A DNA stretch of 64,000 nt from Phoma sp. XZ068 (lineage: Eukaryota > Ascomycota > Dothideomycetes > Pleosporales > Didymellaceae), in the NCBI GenBank assembly GCA_004835665.1, contig RBKR01000018.1, positions 806,001 through 870,000 on the forward strand, read 5' to 3'. A program made the position numbers and the translations under genes. The notes under the pieces are model-generated. The model searched no databases, was not told where the DNA came from, and worked only from the letters and a program-made list of their open reading frames with translations. Positions 35,397 through 46,865 of the stretch are shown one piece after another; position 1 is the first letter of the stretch; each line of letters begins with the position of its first letter.

Positions 35397-36386
35397 ATGG
35401 CCGGCACACTTCGTTGGGGCGTTCTCGGTACGAGCTTCATTAGCCACACTGTCGTTGATGCAATCCTGCACAGCCCTGGATCATCTGCGCATGCAGTGTT
35501 TGGACGCGATCCAGGAAAGCTTGCCGCCTTCGCCGACAAGTTCGCTATCAAGAAGCGCTACGACACAATAAACTCTCTACTCGACGATGACGAGGTCGAT
35601 GTAGTCTATGTGGGACTACCCTCCCACCTTCACCATGATGCCGTAGTAGCTGCGGCTAAGCGAAACAAGCCCCTTCTATCGGAGAAGTCACTCTGCACAA
35701 ATATGGAAGATGCTGCATCGATGATAAAAGCCGTTAGAGATGCAAAGGTTTTCTTCCTCGAAGGGCTGATGTATCTTTGCCATCCATTCATGGAGAAGGT
35801 AGCCGAAATCATCAAGTCTGGGGAACTTGGTGAGCTACGCTCATTCAACGGCCATTATGCCGCGAACATTTGGAAGAAGGCCAACCCTGGAGGCCGGGGC
35901 ACTATCTACAACCTTGGTTGCTATCCTGTCTCGTTGGTCCATTACCTGATGGAGGTTGGTGCAGGACCGGAAGCCTTCTCCAAACGCCAAGTTCTGGGCT
36001 CCGGCAATCGTAACCCTAGCTCGAATGTCATTCAAGACGCATCTCTGTCGGTGCGCTTTGGCAACGGTGTTTTGGCCAACATCTTCTCGACAGACAGCTA
36101 CGGTAACGATTTTGGCTTTACTGTTATGGGCGATAAAGCTGTCATGCGCTTCAAGACGAACCCTTGGCTGCCCAAGGCAGGCGATAACATTATCGAAATC
36201 AAGCCTTATGGCGGTGCGGCCCGGGAGATCACTGTGCACGGTGACCATGACGCCTTTGGATACCAAATCCGAAAGGTTGAAGAATACATCAAGGCTGGGC
36301 GCCTCGAGGCATCTCGACCATCGCCCAACCTTGCGCAATCAGAGGAGATCATGGGGATTTTGACTGAGTGGGAGTACAGTATTTAG
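35397..36386 (+). CDS. Gfo/Idh/MocA oxidoreductase (dihydrodiol-dehydrogenase-like)
   Basis: NAD(P)-dependent dehydrogenase of the Gfo/Idh/MocA family, 329 aa, intronless; closest in style to dimeric trans-1,2-dihydrodiol / D-xylose dehydrogenases. N-terminal Rossmann fold LRWGVLGTSFIS (residues 5-16), then VDVVYVGLPSHLHHDAV, the catalytic-loop motif LSEKSLCTN, LEGLMYLCHPF, and the C-terminal beta-sheet domain starting around YAANIWKKANPGGRG with YNLGCYPVSLV. In most relatives the catalytic loop reads EKP; here the Pro is Ser, while the catalytic Lys is kept. Cytosolic, no targeting signal. Substrate unknown: a diol, sugar or aldose is possible. Neighbours are a P450, an exporter and a regulator. 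Confidence 0.88.
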   Translation: MAGTLRWGVLGTSFISHTVVDAILHSPGSSAHAVFGRDPGKLAAFADKFAIKKRYDTINSLLDDDEVDVVYVGLPSHLHHDAVVAAAKRNKPLLSEKSLCTNMEDAASMIKAVRDAKVFFLEGLMYLCHPFMEKVAEIIKSGELGELRSFNGHYAANIWKKANPGGRGTIYNLGCYPVSLVHYLMEVGAGPEAFSKRQVLGSGNRNPSSNVIQDASLSVRFGNGVLANIFSTDSYGNDFGFTVMGDKAVMRFKTNPWLPKAGDNIIEIKPYGGAAREITVHGDHDAFGYQIRKVEEYIKAGRLEASRPSPNLAQSEEIMGILTEWEYSI

Positions 36387-37393
36387 CCTAGAGGTTCAAT
36401 CCTAAGTCTTCTCCAACATCTGATCGCATGAACACGGTTGTTTGCAGCCAATATACAAGGGTAGCAGCGCCCCCGCAAGTGTTATTTCCTATTTGAACTA
36501 GGTAGGTTCCCCACCCTGTCTGTGGCACCTGGCCTGAGTTGGGCTTCATGATTAACCAAAAGCTATGGGTCTCTTGAACTTCCTCTACTTGAACAATGCA
36601 TGAGCTGGCGGTCCAGCATCATGGTGTTGATTGCTCTGAGAAGACCTCGTGCTGATACATTCCACAGATCAAAAGACACTCGTTCGAGAGCGGGCATCGC
36701 GCTTTCTCATGATGTCACATGCCGGCCTTTTCTATTCAACGGCCATATATACGGCCTTGCAGGTTCGCAACACCCGAACACCGAGAGAATCCCGGGCCTA
36801 TACACCTTAACAAAACTGCCAATATAGCTGCGATGGTAGGCTCTGAACAACTAAGCTTTCGAAAATGTGGAACCACTTGTCTTCGCGTCGATCATTCTGC
36901 CACGTCAGCTGGAACCATCCAGGTGTATCGCATTAATGGAGCTACTGCTAGTTTCAAGCAAGTTTGTATGGGCTGAACTACACAATCTGTTGAGAATACT
37001 GGAAATTAGAAGGGAGGCACTGGTAGAGTTACCGTTCGATTGTTCTGCTGCTGGTGACAAGAGCTTGTGCAGGTACATTGCCTGGGTGACGAGAGGAGAT
37101 GCCGGGCCCAGTTTAAGTTCTTGAACAGTGACCCAGACGAGACTGTAAAATGCGAGGCCTGTGCTCATGCTCGTTCGGCCGACAGACGCAGATCTCCCCC
37201 CATTTTCAGGAGCTTCACACTCCATGGGGAAATCCCTGGCTTCTCTGGTAAATGAAATGCTCGTACGAAGTAGGCTCGCTCCTCTCTAACACCGGCCTGC
37301 GCGAAAGAATGGAAGTATAAGTACCTATCATCGGGAGTCACCTTGGGATGCAGCCTCTGGTTTCTACGTGTGCTTCGAACACGACAACCCATC
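36387..37393. other. Intergenic, 1 kb, 5' of P450
   Basis: No supported gene. Presumably carries the terminator of the Gfo/Idh gene and the P450 promoter. Confidence 0.45.
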
Positions 37394-39247
37394 ATGCCTT
37401 CATTAGGCGCTGAGACGCCATCGGGATTTTCTATCGTTGACTTCCACCTGATCAGCCCAAAGTGGATCGTTGTAAAGACTGTGCAGGCGTTTGCAATCGC
37501 AGTAAGTGTGCCCATATGATCCTCCTTCTCCCGTGCGACATACACAATCAATTTGGCCTGATTTATCGTCTGTGCTGAAGTATGCACAAAGGCTAGTGTT
37601 GCACGTCCTGTAAAGCCGGCCGCACAATGTGACCAGGGTGGTTCCAATCATATCCTTGATCTTCTGGAGCACAGTGGTTGACCGTATCAGATCATCCCCT
37701 ACACCCTATACACCATTATATATAACCTCTTCTTCCACCCCCTTAGGCATATTCCTGGCCCTTTCTTCGCGCGAGCCTCTGGCATTCCTTATGGAATGCG
37801 CCTCCGTACTGGTACAATTGTTCGCTGGGTTCAAGATTCCCACGCAAAGTATGGAGATGTTGTTCGCTTAGCCCCGTCTGAAGTCTCGTTCATCTCTGGC
37901 GAAACTGCATGGCCAGACATCTACGGCTTTCGAACAGGCCAATACAAGAACACAGGGTCCTTCCTAAAGGAAACAAGTTGGTATCCCAGGCCGGTAAATG
38001 GTGTGTCGACAATCACAACATCTGACGAAGAAAACCATTCGCGGATGAGGAAGAATTTGAGCCATGCGTTCAGCGATAAAGCTCTGCGGCTGCAGGAAGC
38101 TACTCTGCAGAGCTACGTGGATCTGCTCGTCCAGCGGCTAGGTGAATATACACAACAGGGCGAGAGCCTGGATATAATGCGTTGGTTCAACTACACAACC
38201 TTCGACGTGATTGCGGATCTTACTTTCGGCGAGCCATTCTACTGTCTGAGAGACAACCAGTACCACACATGTGTAGACATGGTTTTCAAACACGTCGAAG
38301 CCACCGGATTTCGCAGCACCAGAGAAAAGTACACACTGTTCGCCGTTTACGATGCAATCAAAAACCTCTTCGTGGACACTGGCGCCTTAGAGCGGGGCAA
38401 AGCCGACCTCTTCAGGCTGGCGTCCGCAAAAGTGTCAGAAAGACTGAGGGAGGCCGGGGAAGGTAAACCCGACTTTTTCAGTCATATTTTGAGGAATCAA
38501 GCGAGCGAGGCGAAGGCGCTTACGAGGGCTGAAATGGATACGAATGCTGTTGTCTTCCTTGTCGCAGGATCAGAGACCACGGCTACCACTCTCTCCGGTG
38601 CTACTTACCTCTTACTTAGCAACCCACATGCGCTCTCCAAACTCGTGCACGAAGTACGCAGCACGTTCTCTTCGTACGATGATATCACCATCGAGAAAGC
38701 CAACAAGCTGCAGTACATGATTGCGTGTTTGTCCGAGAGCCTCAGATTATATCCCCCGGTTCCAACAGGTTTCCCAAGAGTCGTTCCAAAGGGCGGTTCC
38801 CTGATCTCTGGTCATTATATCGCCGAGGGCTCATCCGTATATGTCTCACAACACGCTACAAACCACTCGCCTCGTAACTTCACGGACCCGGAAGCGTATG
38901 CGCCCGAGCGATGGCTTGGCGATGCTCGTTATGTAAACGACAAGCGAGAAACGGCGAATCCGTTTTCCTTTGGGCCAAGGAACTGTCTGGGCAAGAAGTA
39001 AGTTTCTCTCCGCTCTTTGCAAACAGCATGAGCTCATCATCGACAGGAAGGATCCTTGCTAACGTGTCCCGGCAGCCTCGCGTACGCTGAAATGCGTTTA
39101 ATTCTTGCGAAAATCATCTACACTTTTGACCTCGAGCTCGTCGACAAGAGCAATGATTGGATGAAGGACCAGAAGGTCTTTGCGCTGTGGAAGAAGCCCA
39201 GTCTGATGGTCAAACTGACTCCTTTCAAAAGGCAGCCAAGGCAATAG
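37394..39247 (+). CDS. Cytochrome P450 monooxygenase
   Basis: Heme-thiolate monooxygenase of the fungal ER-anchored kind (resembling the isotrichodermin-hydroxylase / pisatin-demethylase-like groups). Proposed exons 37394-37501, 37691-38997 and 39076-39247, about 528 aa. Exon 1 starts MPSLGAETPSGFSIVDF and, spliced through a 189-base intron (gtaagt...tatcag), continues to AIA-IIPYTLYTIIYNLFFHPLRHIPGP, restoring the membrane anchor and proline hinge; this first intron is the least certain part. The last join gives FGPRNCLGK-NLAYAEMRL. Marks: I-helix AGSETT (about 328-333), ExxR as ESLR (about 385-388), PERW, and the heme loop with Cys near 468. It lies beside the Gfo/Idh dehydrogenase on the same strand. 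Substrate cannot be assigned. Confidence 0.9.
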
Positions 39248-40276
39248 TATGCTTCTTCGGGACCAGCCCATTGCTGATCACACGAGGCACACGTTCTGTT
39301 GAAGCGTAGCAAGTGATAAACAAGCTGGAGCAATGGAACAGACCTCTCGTCAGGTTGAAGTTGGGGCTAAGAAACAAGGGTCCTAGTCCAACTCGACAGC
39401 GAGCTTGGTTGTCGTGTATCAAACTGATTGGCGTATCCAATCGGGTAACTGGAATTGAACGGCTAACTTGTTCAATCTGCGACAGGTGTGTGTCGTAGCT
39501 TTTCAGTTGTTTTTGCGGCCCTGGGCTTTTGAAAGCTAGACATGAATCGAATGAAACGTGTTCGTTACGATGCACTTCCAGTTCAAGAGTGCGAATACTG
39601 TAACAGAGGTGACAAGCCTATAAGCGTTCTGGCCACTGAGAGTCCTGATGCAAAGTTGTGTTCATATTTTCAGAGAGCACTACATGTGAGGGGTTTAGTC
39701 TGAATGTGAAACATCGATAGATATGTTTTTCGTTTTGATCTTATATTCGCAGTAGCTGTTGCAGAGATCGACTGAGCAAGTTACGCACATAGCAACGTCT
39801 CGGCCATAATATCTCGGGTATCTTGCCTCGCAGACTTTGGGCACCCTGATGGACGGGTAAGCGTAAGCGGAGTGCAACACAGCAGGGGCGGAGGGATAAA
39901 AACGGTGTGTCTACGATAGTGATACATGCAATGATGTAGATGGCAGACTAACACCAGAGACAGATTTGAGCCTCATTACGCGTGTCTAGCCTTACGGAAT
40001 GCCTGTCTATGATGATATGCGCGACTAGGGTAATACTAGGGCGTTTTCGCGTCGACCGTTACCGAGATGCCGGGATCCATCTCGATAGTGAAGGCTGCAG
40101 CATCTTGCAGTTTCCCTCACATTCCATGCCGCAGACGTACACGTTCATACACCGCCCTTTGTTGCTGTCTGCCGCTGCGCAATCTTGATTGGTGAACACA
40201 AGCCACGGTGTTTGGTTGGACAGCACGTTGCAAACGCGCGCTGGTCACAAATCGGCCCCACTGCTCTCGTGCGTGG
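39248..40276. other. Intergenic, 1 kb
   Basis: Between P450 and the M16 protease. No gene seen; the M16 frame is open upstream to 40208 but without an earlier ATG. Confidence 0.45.
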
Positions 40277-43200
40277 ATGAAGACTGCCCAATATCTGGGG
40301 AACCTGTGCCTCGTGCCACACGCTCGATCGCTCCTGCTTGCGCGCTCATCCGCTATCTGTGAGATTGCGCGATCCACGCCGTCGTCTACGTGTCCCGCTG
40401 TGCTGCTACCCGCCACTAGCACCGCACGTCTGCCTCGCCATCAACTGCCTGCGACTCGTCCTCACATCACCGCGCGCTTTCCGCACTCTACTCGCCGACA
40501 CTATTCAAACACGAACACGGCCAAGGCATCGTATACCGACACTATGGGGGAGCCACTGGCACGAGAAGCCGTGAGGGAGCGCATTGAGAACCTGGAGCGC
40601 CCGCAGCTCGACGACCGCTCATATCGCATCATCACGTTACCGAACAAGCTCGAGGTGCTGCTGATCCACGAGGCGGGGAGCGACAAGGCAGCTGCCGCAC
40701 TGGACGTCAATGTGGGCAGCTTCAGCGACGCCAAGGACATGCCCGGCATCGCCCACGCCGTCGAGCATCTGCTATTCATGGGCACCGAGAAGTACCCCAA
40801 GGAGAACGCATACAACACATACCTGACTTCCCACGGCGGCTATTCGAACGCCTTCACCGCCGCCACCTCGACCAACTACTACTTCGAGCTCTCCTACCAA
40901 GCCGCCACCAACGACACAAACATCGAGTCCAAGGAGGATTCGCCGCTATGGGGCGGTCTGGACCGCTTTGGGCAGTTCTTCATAGCCCCTCTCTTCCTCG
41001 AGGATACAGTAGATCGCGAGATCAAGGCAGTCGACTCGGAGAACAAGAAGAACCTGCAGAACGACACATGGCGCTTGCACCAGCTGAACAAGGCTCTGGC
41101 GAACCCCGAGCACCCATACTGTCATTTCTCGACGGGAAGCTGGAAGACACTCCATGATGACCCCATCGCGCGTGGCGTCAAGATCCGCGACGAGTTCATG
41201 AACTTCCACTCCAAGCACTACTCGGCGAACAAGATGAAGCTGGTTGTGTTGGGCCGCGAGAGTCTGGACACACTCGAGCAGTGGGTAGAGGACATTTTTG
41301 CGCAGGTACCGAACAAGGACTTGCCCAGGTCTCGCTGGGACATGCCAGTCTACACAGAGAAGGAGCTACTTACACAGGTTTTCGCGAAGCCAGTCTTGGA
41401 GTCGAGATCGCTGGAACTCCAATTCTTGTACCGCGACGAGGAAGAGTTCTACGAGTCGCACCCATCCAGATATCTCAGCCACCTGCTTGGCCACGAAGGC
41501 CCTGGCAGTATCCTCGCATACATCAAGGAGAAGGGTTGGGCGAACGGACTCGGCGCAGGAGGTTCCACTTTGTGTCCAGGATCAGGCCTCTTCAGCGTCA
41601 ATGTAAAGTTGACAGAAGAGGGTCTGAAGAATTACAAGGAGATCGCCAAAATTATCTTCCAGTACATCGCCATGATCCGCGAGCAGCCACCCCAGGAATG
41701 GATAGTGGACGAGCAGAAGCGCATCAGCGAAGTCGAATTCCGCTTCAAGCAGAAGAGCCCTCCCAGTCGAACAGCGAGTGGGCTGGCTGGTGTAATGCAG
41801 AAGCCGTACGATCGCACAAAGCTTTTGAGCGGTCCTGCAGTCATCAGCAAATTCGATTCTAACCTCATCAGCGAAGCCATGTCCTACTTGCGCCCCGACA
41901 ATTTCAAAATGACCATCGTTAGCCAGGACTTCCCAGGTGACTGGGACCGCAAGGAGAAGTGGTATGGAACAGAGCACAAGGTCGAGAAGATCCCCGAGGA
42001 CTTCCTGAAAGAGGTCAGGGAAGCATTCGAGAGCAAGAGCAGGCCGAAGGAGCTGCACTTCCCTCACCGAAACGAGTTCATTCCGAGCCGACTGGACGTG
42101 GAGAAAAAGGAAGTGGATACGCCTACCAAGCAGCCAAAACTCATCAGACACGACGACAATGTCCGAATCTGGTGGAAGAAGGATGACCAGTTCTGGGTGC
42201 CCAAGGCGAACGTTCACATTTACTTCAAGACACCGATCACATACGTCAGCGCGCGGGTAGTGCTCATTTGCACGCTCTTCCGCGAGCTGGTTAATGATGC
42301 GCTCGTGGAATATTCTTATGATGCCGATATTTCAGGCTTAGTTTACGACTTCAGCAACCACATCAGCGGTCTTTCGATCACCGTTAGCGGGTACAACGAC
42401 AAGCTACACGTACTGCTTGAGAAGGTCCTTTTGCAGGTACGCGACCTCGAGGTGCGCGAAGATCGCTTTGCTGTCATTCACGACAGGATGTCGCGCTCGC
42501 TGCGCAACTGGGATATTGGACAGCCGTATGGACAAGTCGGTACCTACTCACGCACCTTCAAGAGCGACAGGAGCTTCATGAACGAAGACCTGACAAAAGA
42601 GCTGGATAATGTAACAGCCAAGGATGTGCAGGAGTTCTACCCTCAGATCCTAGCACAATGCCAGATCGAGGTCCTGGCCCACGGCAACTTGTACAAAGAG
42701 GAGGCTCTCAAGATTACAGATCAGGTCATCGAGATCATGAAGCCCAGACAGCTTCCAGCGAGCCAGATTCCCATTCGACGTAGCATTGTTTTGCCTCCCG
42801 GTAGCAACTTCATCTACGAGAAGCAGCTAAGAGACCCTGCGAACGTCAACCACTGCATCGAGTACAGCTTATATGCTGGCAACCGATACGACAACGACCT
42901 CCGCGCCAAGTTGCTGCTTGTCGGACAGATGACTGATGAGCCGTGCTTCAACCAACTTCGAACTATCGAGCAGCTCGGCTACGTCGTCTTCTCGAGTGCA
43001 GCCTTCCACGACACCTGGGCCGGCTACCGCATCCTAATCCAGAGTGAGAAGGACTGCAGATACCTCGAAGGTCGCATTGAGCACTTCCTGACTTCATTCG
43101 AGAAGACACTGCACGAGATGAGCGAGGAAGACTTCGAGGGCCACAAGCGAGCTATCATTAACAAGCGTCTAGCGAAGCTTAAGAACCTCAGTCAGGAGGA

Positions 43201-43839
43201 CAACAGGTTCTGGAATCATATCTACAGTGACTCGTATGATTTCCTCCAAGGTACGTAACTCATAGAACTTCCAGATTAACATATACTGACTTCTCCATAG
43301 CCGACACCGACGCTGAGTTCATTAGCAAGCTCACCAAGAAGGATCTTACAGAATTCTACGCGCATTACATCTCGACTTCCTCCGCCCACCGCGCCAAAAT
43401 CTCCGTACACCTGCAGGCGCAATCGAAGCCCAAGGAACCCACTCTCGACGAGAAGAAACAAGCGGCCATCGCCGCTCTTACAATTATCTTCGGCGAGCAC
43501 AAGATCGAAGCCAACCCAGAAGACGCCAAGGCTCGCATCAGTGAGGTTTCTTCCGTCGAAGCCATTCCTGACGCCATTACTACGTACCTCAGCACTTTAT
43601 CTCTCGAGAAAGAGACGACAGAGACGATCCTCGACTCTGCAAAGGCAGCGCTGGGTGTCGCCGATGCCGGACTGCCCGCAGAGCCAGAAGCTCAAGGCGA
43701 CGCAGCGAACTCGTCAGACGCGAACCATCCGGTGCTCATCACGGACGTGCATGCATGGAAGGCAGGCATGCAGGTCAGTGCCGGCGTCAAGCCGGTCAGA
43801 CCCCTGGAAAACTTCGTCGAGATTGCGGAAAGGCTCTAG
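40277..43839 (+). CDS. STE23: Insulysin-type M16 metalloprotease (Ste23/IDE)
   Basis: Zinc inverzincin that degrades short peptides in a closed chamber; yeast Ste23 also trims a-factor precursor. Exons 40277-43250 and 43301-43839, with a 50-base intron (gtacgt...ccatag) joining FLQ-ADTDAEFISKL. The zinc motif HxxEH is HAVEH (His160 from the first ATG), and the downstream Glu lies in the ENKKNLQNDTWR helix. All four M16 domains are present. From ATG 40277 the protein is 1170 aa and begins with an Arg/Ser-rich presequence ending in RFPHSTRRHYSNTN; from ATG 40544 (MGEPLAREAVRERI) it is 1081 aa, the usual cytosolic size. Two start sites for mitochondrial and cytosolic forms are known for IDE; here it is inference. 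The C-terminus is Ala/Glu-rich. Confidence 0.93.
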
Positions 43840-44060
43840 AATGGCCTCAAGGATCTTGATGAGCGTGTGTTCCAGCCGACTGGAGAGAATGGGAAGGGGG
43901 ACAGGGTCGATGTGCTTCCGGATCGGCCGTGATGCGATCGAGAGGATCTAGACACAGCGTGTGATAGATAGATGGTTGGCGCCTTTCTAGCGAGCAGGAA
44001 GGGATCAATATCATTAATGCGTGCCGCCCACGCCCCGAACCTCCCTTCCCATTTGAATTC

Positions 44061-44981
44061 TTATCTACCTTCTACCTTGCCCACGCTGACTTTAACATCA
44101 TCCATAGAAACTGATCCACCCGGTAAACCTAGACTCCACGCCCGCGGAAACTCCATTCCGTACCTTCCCATCAACCTCCTCAACTCCTCCTCCGTCCCAG
44201 GCACAACATTCACAAACACCCTATCCTCCCCACACACCGGCTCCGAATGCACCGCGCCCTCATCCTCACCGATTCGGAATATAGCTACCTCTCCGTACTG
44301 CGCCTGCACTACTTCTTCCCCCGCAAACGCAACGGCGAGGCTACTCCGCACAGCTGCCCCCGTGTCGAAACACCCCTCGCACCGTATGGAGGCGCAGATG
44401 TGGTCCCGCTTGCCGCTTTCTTCTTTCTTCGCTGCGCGGAGCGTTCGCAGCGCGGCCTTGTTTTGTGAGCGCTGCAGGAACAGTGTTGATGGGCCGAGCA
44501 GGGTGGTGCACAGTTTCCAGTCTGCTTTTCCTGCTTGTCTCTTCTTCTGGCTCTGACTTCGTGTCTCTGCTGCTGAGGCAGTAGTTGACAGGCCGGCGAA
44601 GAAGTCGTCGTCGACGTGCCATCGCGGGACGTTGTATTCGTTGGTCGGTGTTATTACACGTAGAGTTAGCCAGTAGTGCTGGAATCCTGCACGCTCGAGG
44701 AATGCGTAGAGAAAGGTTAGGAGCGGGGTGAGGCGGTGGAACAGGTTTGAAGATTGGGATACTGTTGCCGACATCCAGGTTTGTAGTGATGGGGGCAGAA
44801 CTGTTGGCGTGAGGAGAGGGCCGCAGTATGTCCAAGTTGAGGTGTGCTTGATCTTGAACGAAGATGGGTCTGGGGACGTGCTGGATGTTTTTGGAGAGGG
44901 TAGACAGGGTATAAAGGCGTAGGCATCGTGTTGCGGTAGTGGACCCATATTCTCAGGTAGTTGGCCTGTTGTGTCTGACAT
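44061..44981 (-). CDS. Hypothetical protein, DUF1826-like beta-barrel pattern, 306 aa
   Basis: Intronless frame from ATG 44981. No signal peptide or membrane helix. The order RWHVDDDFF (about 120), TTLLGPSTLF (about 160), GEVAIFRIG (about 230) and HSEPVCGEDRVFVNVV resembles the His-x-Asp ... Gly-Pro-x-Thr ... Gly-Asp ... His layout of DUF1826 / double-stranded beta-helix proteins, so a metal-binding cupin-like fold is possible. This is pattern-level similarity only. The gene is convergent with the M16 protease and divergent from the DUF1279 gene. Confidence 0.7.
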   Translation of the reverse strand: MSDTTGQLPENMGPLPQHDAYAFIPCLPSPKTSSTSPDPSSFKIKHTSTWTYCGPLLTPTVLPPSLQTWMSATVSQSSNLFHRLTPLLTFLYAFLERAGFQHYWLTLRVITPTNEYNVPRWHVDDDFFAGLSTTASAAETRSQSQKKRQAGKADWKLCTTLLGPSTLFLQRSQNKAALRTLRAAKKEESGKRDHICASIRCEGCFDTGAAVRSSLAVAFAGEEVVQAQYGEVAIFRIGEDEGAVHSEPVCGEDRVFVNVVPGTEEELRRLMGRYGMEFPRAWSLGLPGGSVSMDDVKVSVGKVEGR

Positions 44982-45285
44982 GCAATCCCAGAATTGATCT
45001 CAAGTCATGTCATACATCACTTTGTGGTATACTGCGACGCGCAATTGGAAGTGAAAGGAATTCATCTTGAAGGGCTCGCGACCCTGGAAAAGAGCGTAGG
45101 GTGCCTATTTACACTCTTGATGTTCAAGGCGTGGAGGATGAACAAGGATGTGAGGCAGCGCGTCGACGCGTCCAAGCCGAGGCGCACCAAAACTGAACGT
45201 CATACATCAACAGCGCAGTCCAACTTTCCGTCTACACCCATTGTCACAATCTCCCACAAATATAGACGGAAACACGGTGCCCATT
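44982..45285. promoter_or_regulatory. Divergent promoter region, 304 bases
   Basis: Between the DUF1826-like gene (minus) and the DUF1279 gene (plus). No specific motif assigned. Confidence 0.35.
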
Positions 45286-45975
45286 ATGATGCAACGGTCA
45301 ATCCTACGAGCGACGCAGTGCCGCATACCAAACCTGCACAATTTCCGCCCTCGACGCTTCGCAACCCAGCCCACACCACCACCGCAAACCTCCGCCTCCC
45401 GCATCGACCGCTTCAACCGCCGCCTGCCCAAGTTTCTACATAAATACACATCTGCCCTCGCATCCGCGCCCCTCTCGCACATAACATCCTTCCTCATTCT
45501 GCACGAACTCACCGCCATCATCCCGCTGCTCGGTCTCGCAGCCACATTCCACTACACACACTGGCTGCCATCGTGGTTCGCAGAAGGCGCATGGGTACTC
45601 GCGGGCGTAGAGCGATTCGGGAAGTATTTCAAGCGCAAAGGGTGGATCCGGAGTGAGGACGTCACCGAGGCAGAAGCAGAAGTTGAGCTGCGGCGGCGGG
45701 ACCGGGCGTGGAATCTAGGCGAGGGCGGTGCGAGGGTGCTGGTCGAGTTTGCGACGGCGTATACGATTACGAAGGTGTTGTTGCCGGTGAGGATTATATT
45801 CAGTGTCTGGGGGACGCCGGGGTTTGCGCGGTGGGCGGTTATCCCCGTGATCAGGAGGTTTAAGACGCTCTTTGGGAGGGGGAAGAAGCCGGATGTTAAG
45901 AGCGCGGCGGGGACTGGGGCTCTTGAGGGTGGTACGGTGTCATTGAAGGCCGCTGGGAAAAACACGAAGAGGTGA
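45286..45975 (+). CDS. DUF1279 (FAM210/Nat2-like) mitochondrial membrane protein
   Basis: Protein of 229 aa. The start chosen (MMQRSILRATQCRIPNLHNF) gives a basic, amphipathic mitochondrial presequence ending near RRFATQ. The DUF1279 region follows with HITSFLILHELTAIIPLLGLAATFHYT, a segment characteristic of FAM210 proteins and yeast Nat2, and a second helix ATAYTITKVLLPVRIIFSVWGTPGFARW. The tail is basic (RRFKTLFGRGKKPDVK). Located in the mitochondrial inner membrane by family; a role in mitochondrial translation or protein homeostasis has been described for FAM210 proteins. No intron needed. Confidence 0.85.
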   Translation: MMQRSILRATQCRIPNLHNFRPRRFATQPTPPPQTSASRIDRFNRRLPKFLHKYTSALASAPLSHITSFLILHELTAIIPLLGLAATFHYTHWLPSWFAEGAWVLAGVERFGKYFKRKGWIRSEDVTEAEAEVELRRRDRAWNLGEGGARVLVEFATAYTITKVLLPVRIIFSVWGTPGFARWAVIPVIRRFKTLFGRGKKPDVKSAAGTGALEGGTVSLKAAGKNTKR

Positions 45976-46256
45976 AGAAGCTTGCTAAGCTGCAGCATTG
46001 GCGAGTGACGGAAGCGCTCCAGACCTTGTTTGAGCACTGCTGCAGCTCGATTTAGGAAGAAAAAAAAAGACAATCCATTCATGACCAAACAGCTTAGATC
46101 GCCGCAGTTGAGTGCCACCTGGAAAGCGATAGGTATTTGTGGTGAAGGAGTCCTTCTGATATTGCGTCCACGGCCGTTTGCTCTCCAGCCTCCAGTCCTA
46201 TTCGCTCGAGCCTACTCTCAACACGCCTCATTTGACAACGAATCCGCAACACCAAT

Positions 46257-46604
46257 ATGTGCTTCGACGATGGAACTAGATACACGACAAAGACACGCGT
46301 CCAGAATGGCGTGAAACTCCAGGAGCAAGTGATCATGCCTCGACACCGGAGCTCGTGGCGCCGCAGATATGGAGCGTCCTATTATCCCTCGAGGTATTAT
46401 GCTCGCCCTCCTAGAGTTCACTACATGGGCGATGCCATGCCATACCCTGCGCGCTATCCTGCAAATGTCGGTCATCGCCGAACCATGGCTACCACAGCGA
46501 TGGTACCTCGAGGCCATGTCCATGGTGCTGGTGGCTACATGTATGGAGGCCGCGCTCTCATGCCGAGTGCCTACAACATGGTGAGTGACACACTTTTGCT
46601 CTGA
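46257..46604 (+). CDS. Arg/Tyr/Gly-rich hypothetical, possible first exon of next gene
   Basis: Frame from ATG 46257 (MCFDDGTRYTTKTRVQNGVK), rich in Arg, Tyr, Pro and Gly (RRRYGASYYPSRYYARPPR). A near-consensus donor gtgagt at 46581 and a weaker gtgaca at 46585 lie just before the stop. Only the weaker one can be spliced in frame to GYPKPRHNYVYTPRYG of the downstream Gly/Tyr-rich gene (acceptor near 46880), so either the two frames are one gene or two related neighbours. Composition similarity (Tyr/Gly/Pro-rich) favours one gene. Confidence 0.4.
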   Translation: MCFDDGTRYTTKTRVQNGVKLQEQVIMPRHRSSWRRRYGASYYPSRYYARPPRVHYMGDAMPYPARYPANVGHRRTMATTAMVPRGHVHGAGGYMYGGRALMPSAYNMVSDTLLL

Positions 46605-46865
46605 TTTTGTTTGGTCTCCTGTCGCACTTTCCTTCATCACACCGCCTGTCCACGTGCACTGGGTCAGATTGGGTCTTCAACACGGTTGGAGGCTTGATCC
46701 CGGACCAACGACATTGCGCTCTTGTTTGCTTGGGATTGCTTCTTATCTACCTTCACCTCGCCGTCATTCGCGCCTCTCTCGGCGCCGCCTTCCTCCTTCA
46801 TCCCACACCCCACGACCGTGTCCCAAACAACAATATCGCCCATTCGCCGAGTGCATCTCAGCATC

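Noticed and set aside
36393..36410. GGTTCAATCC resembling a tRNA T-arm
   Set aside because: No matching acceptor, D or anticodon arms around it.
41582..42196. Minus-strand frame of 211 codons in the M16 protease region
   Set aside because: Antisense shadow of the protease coding exon.
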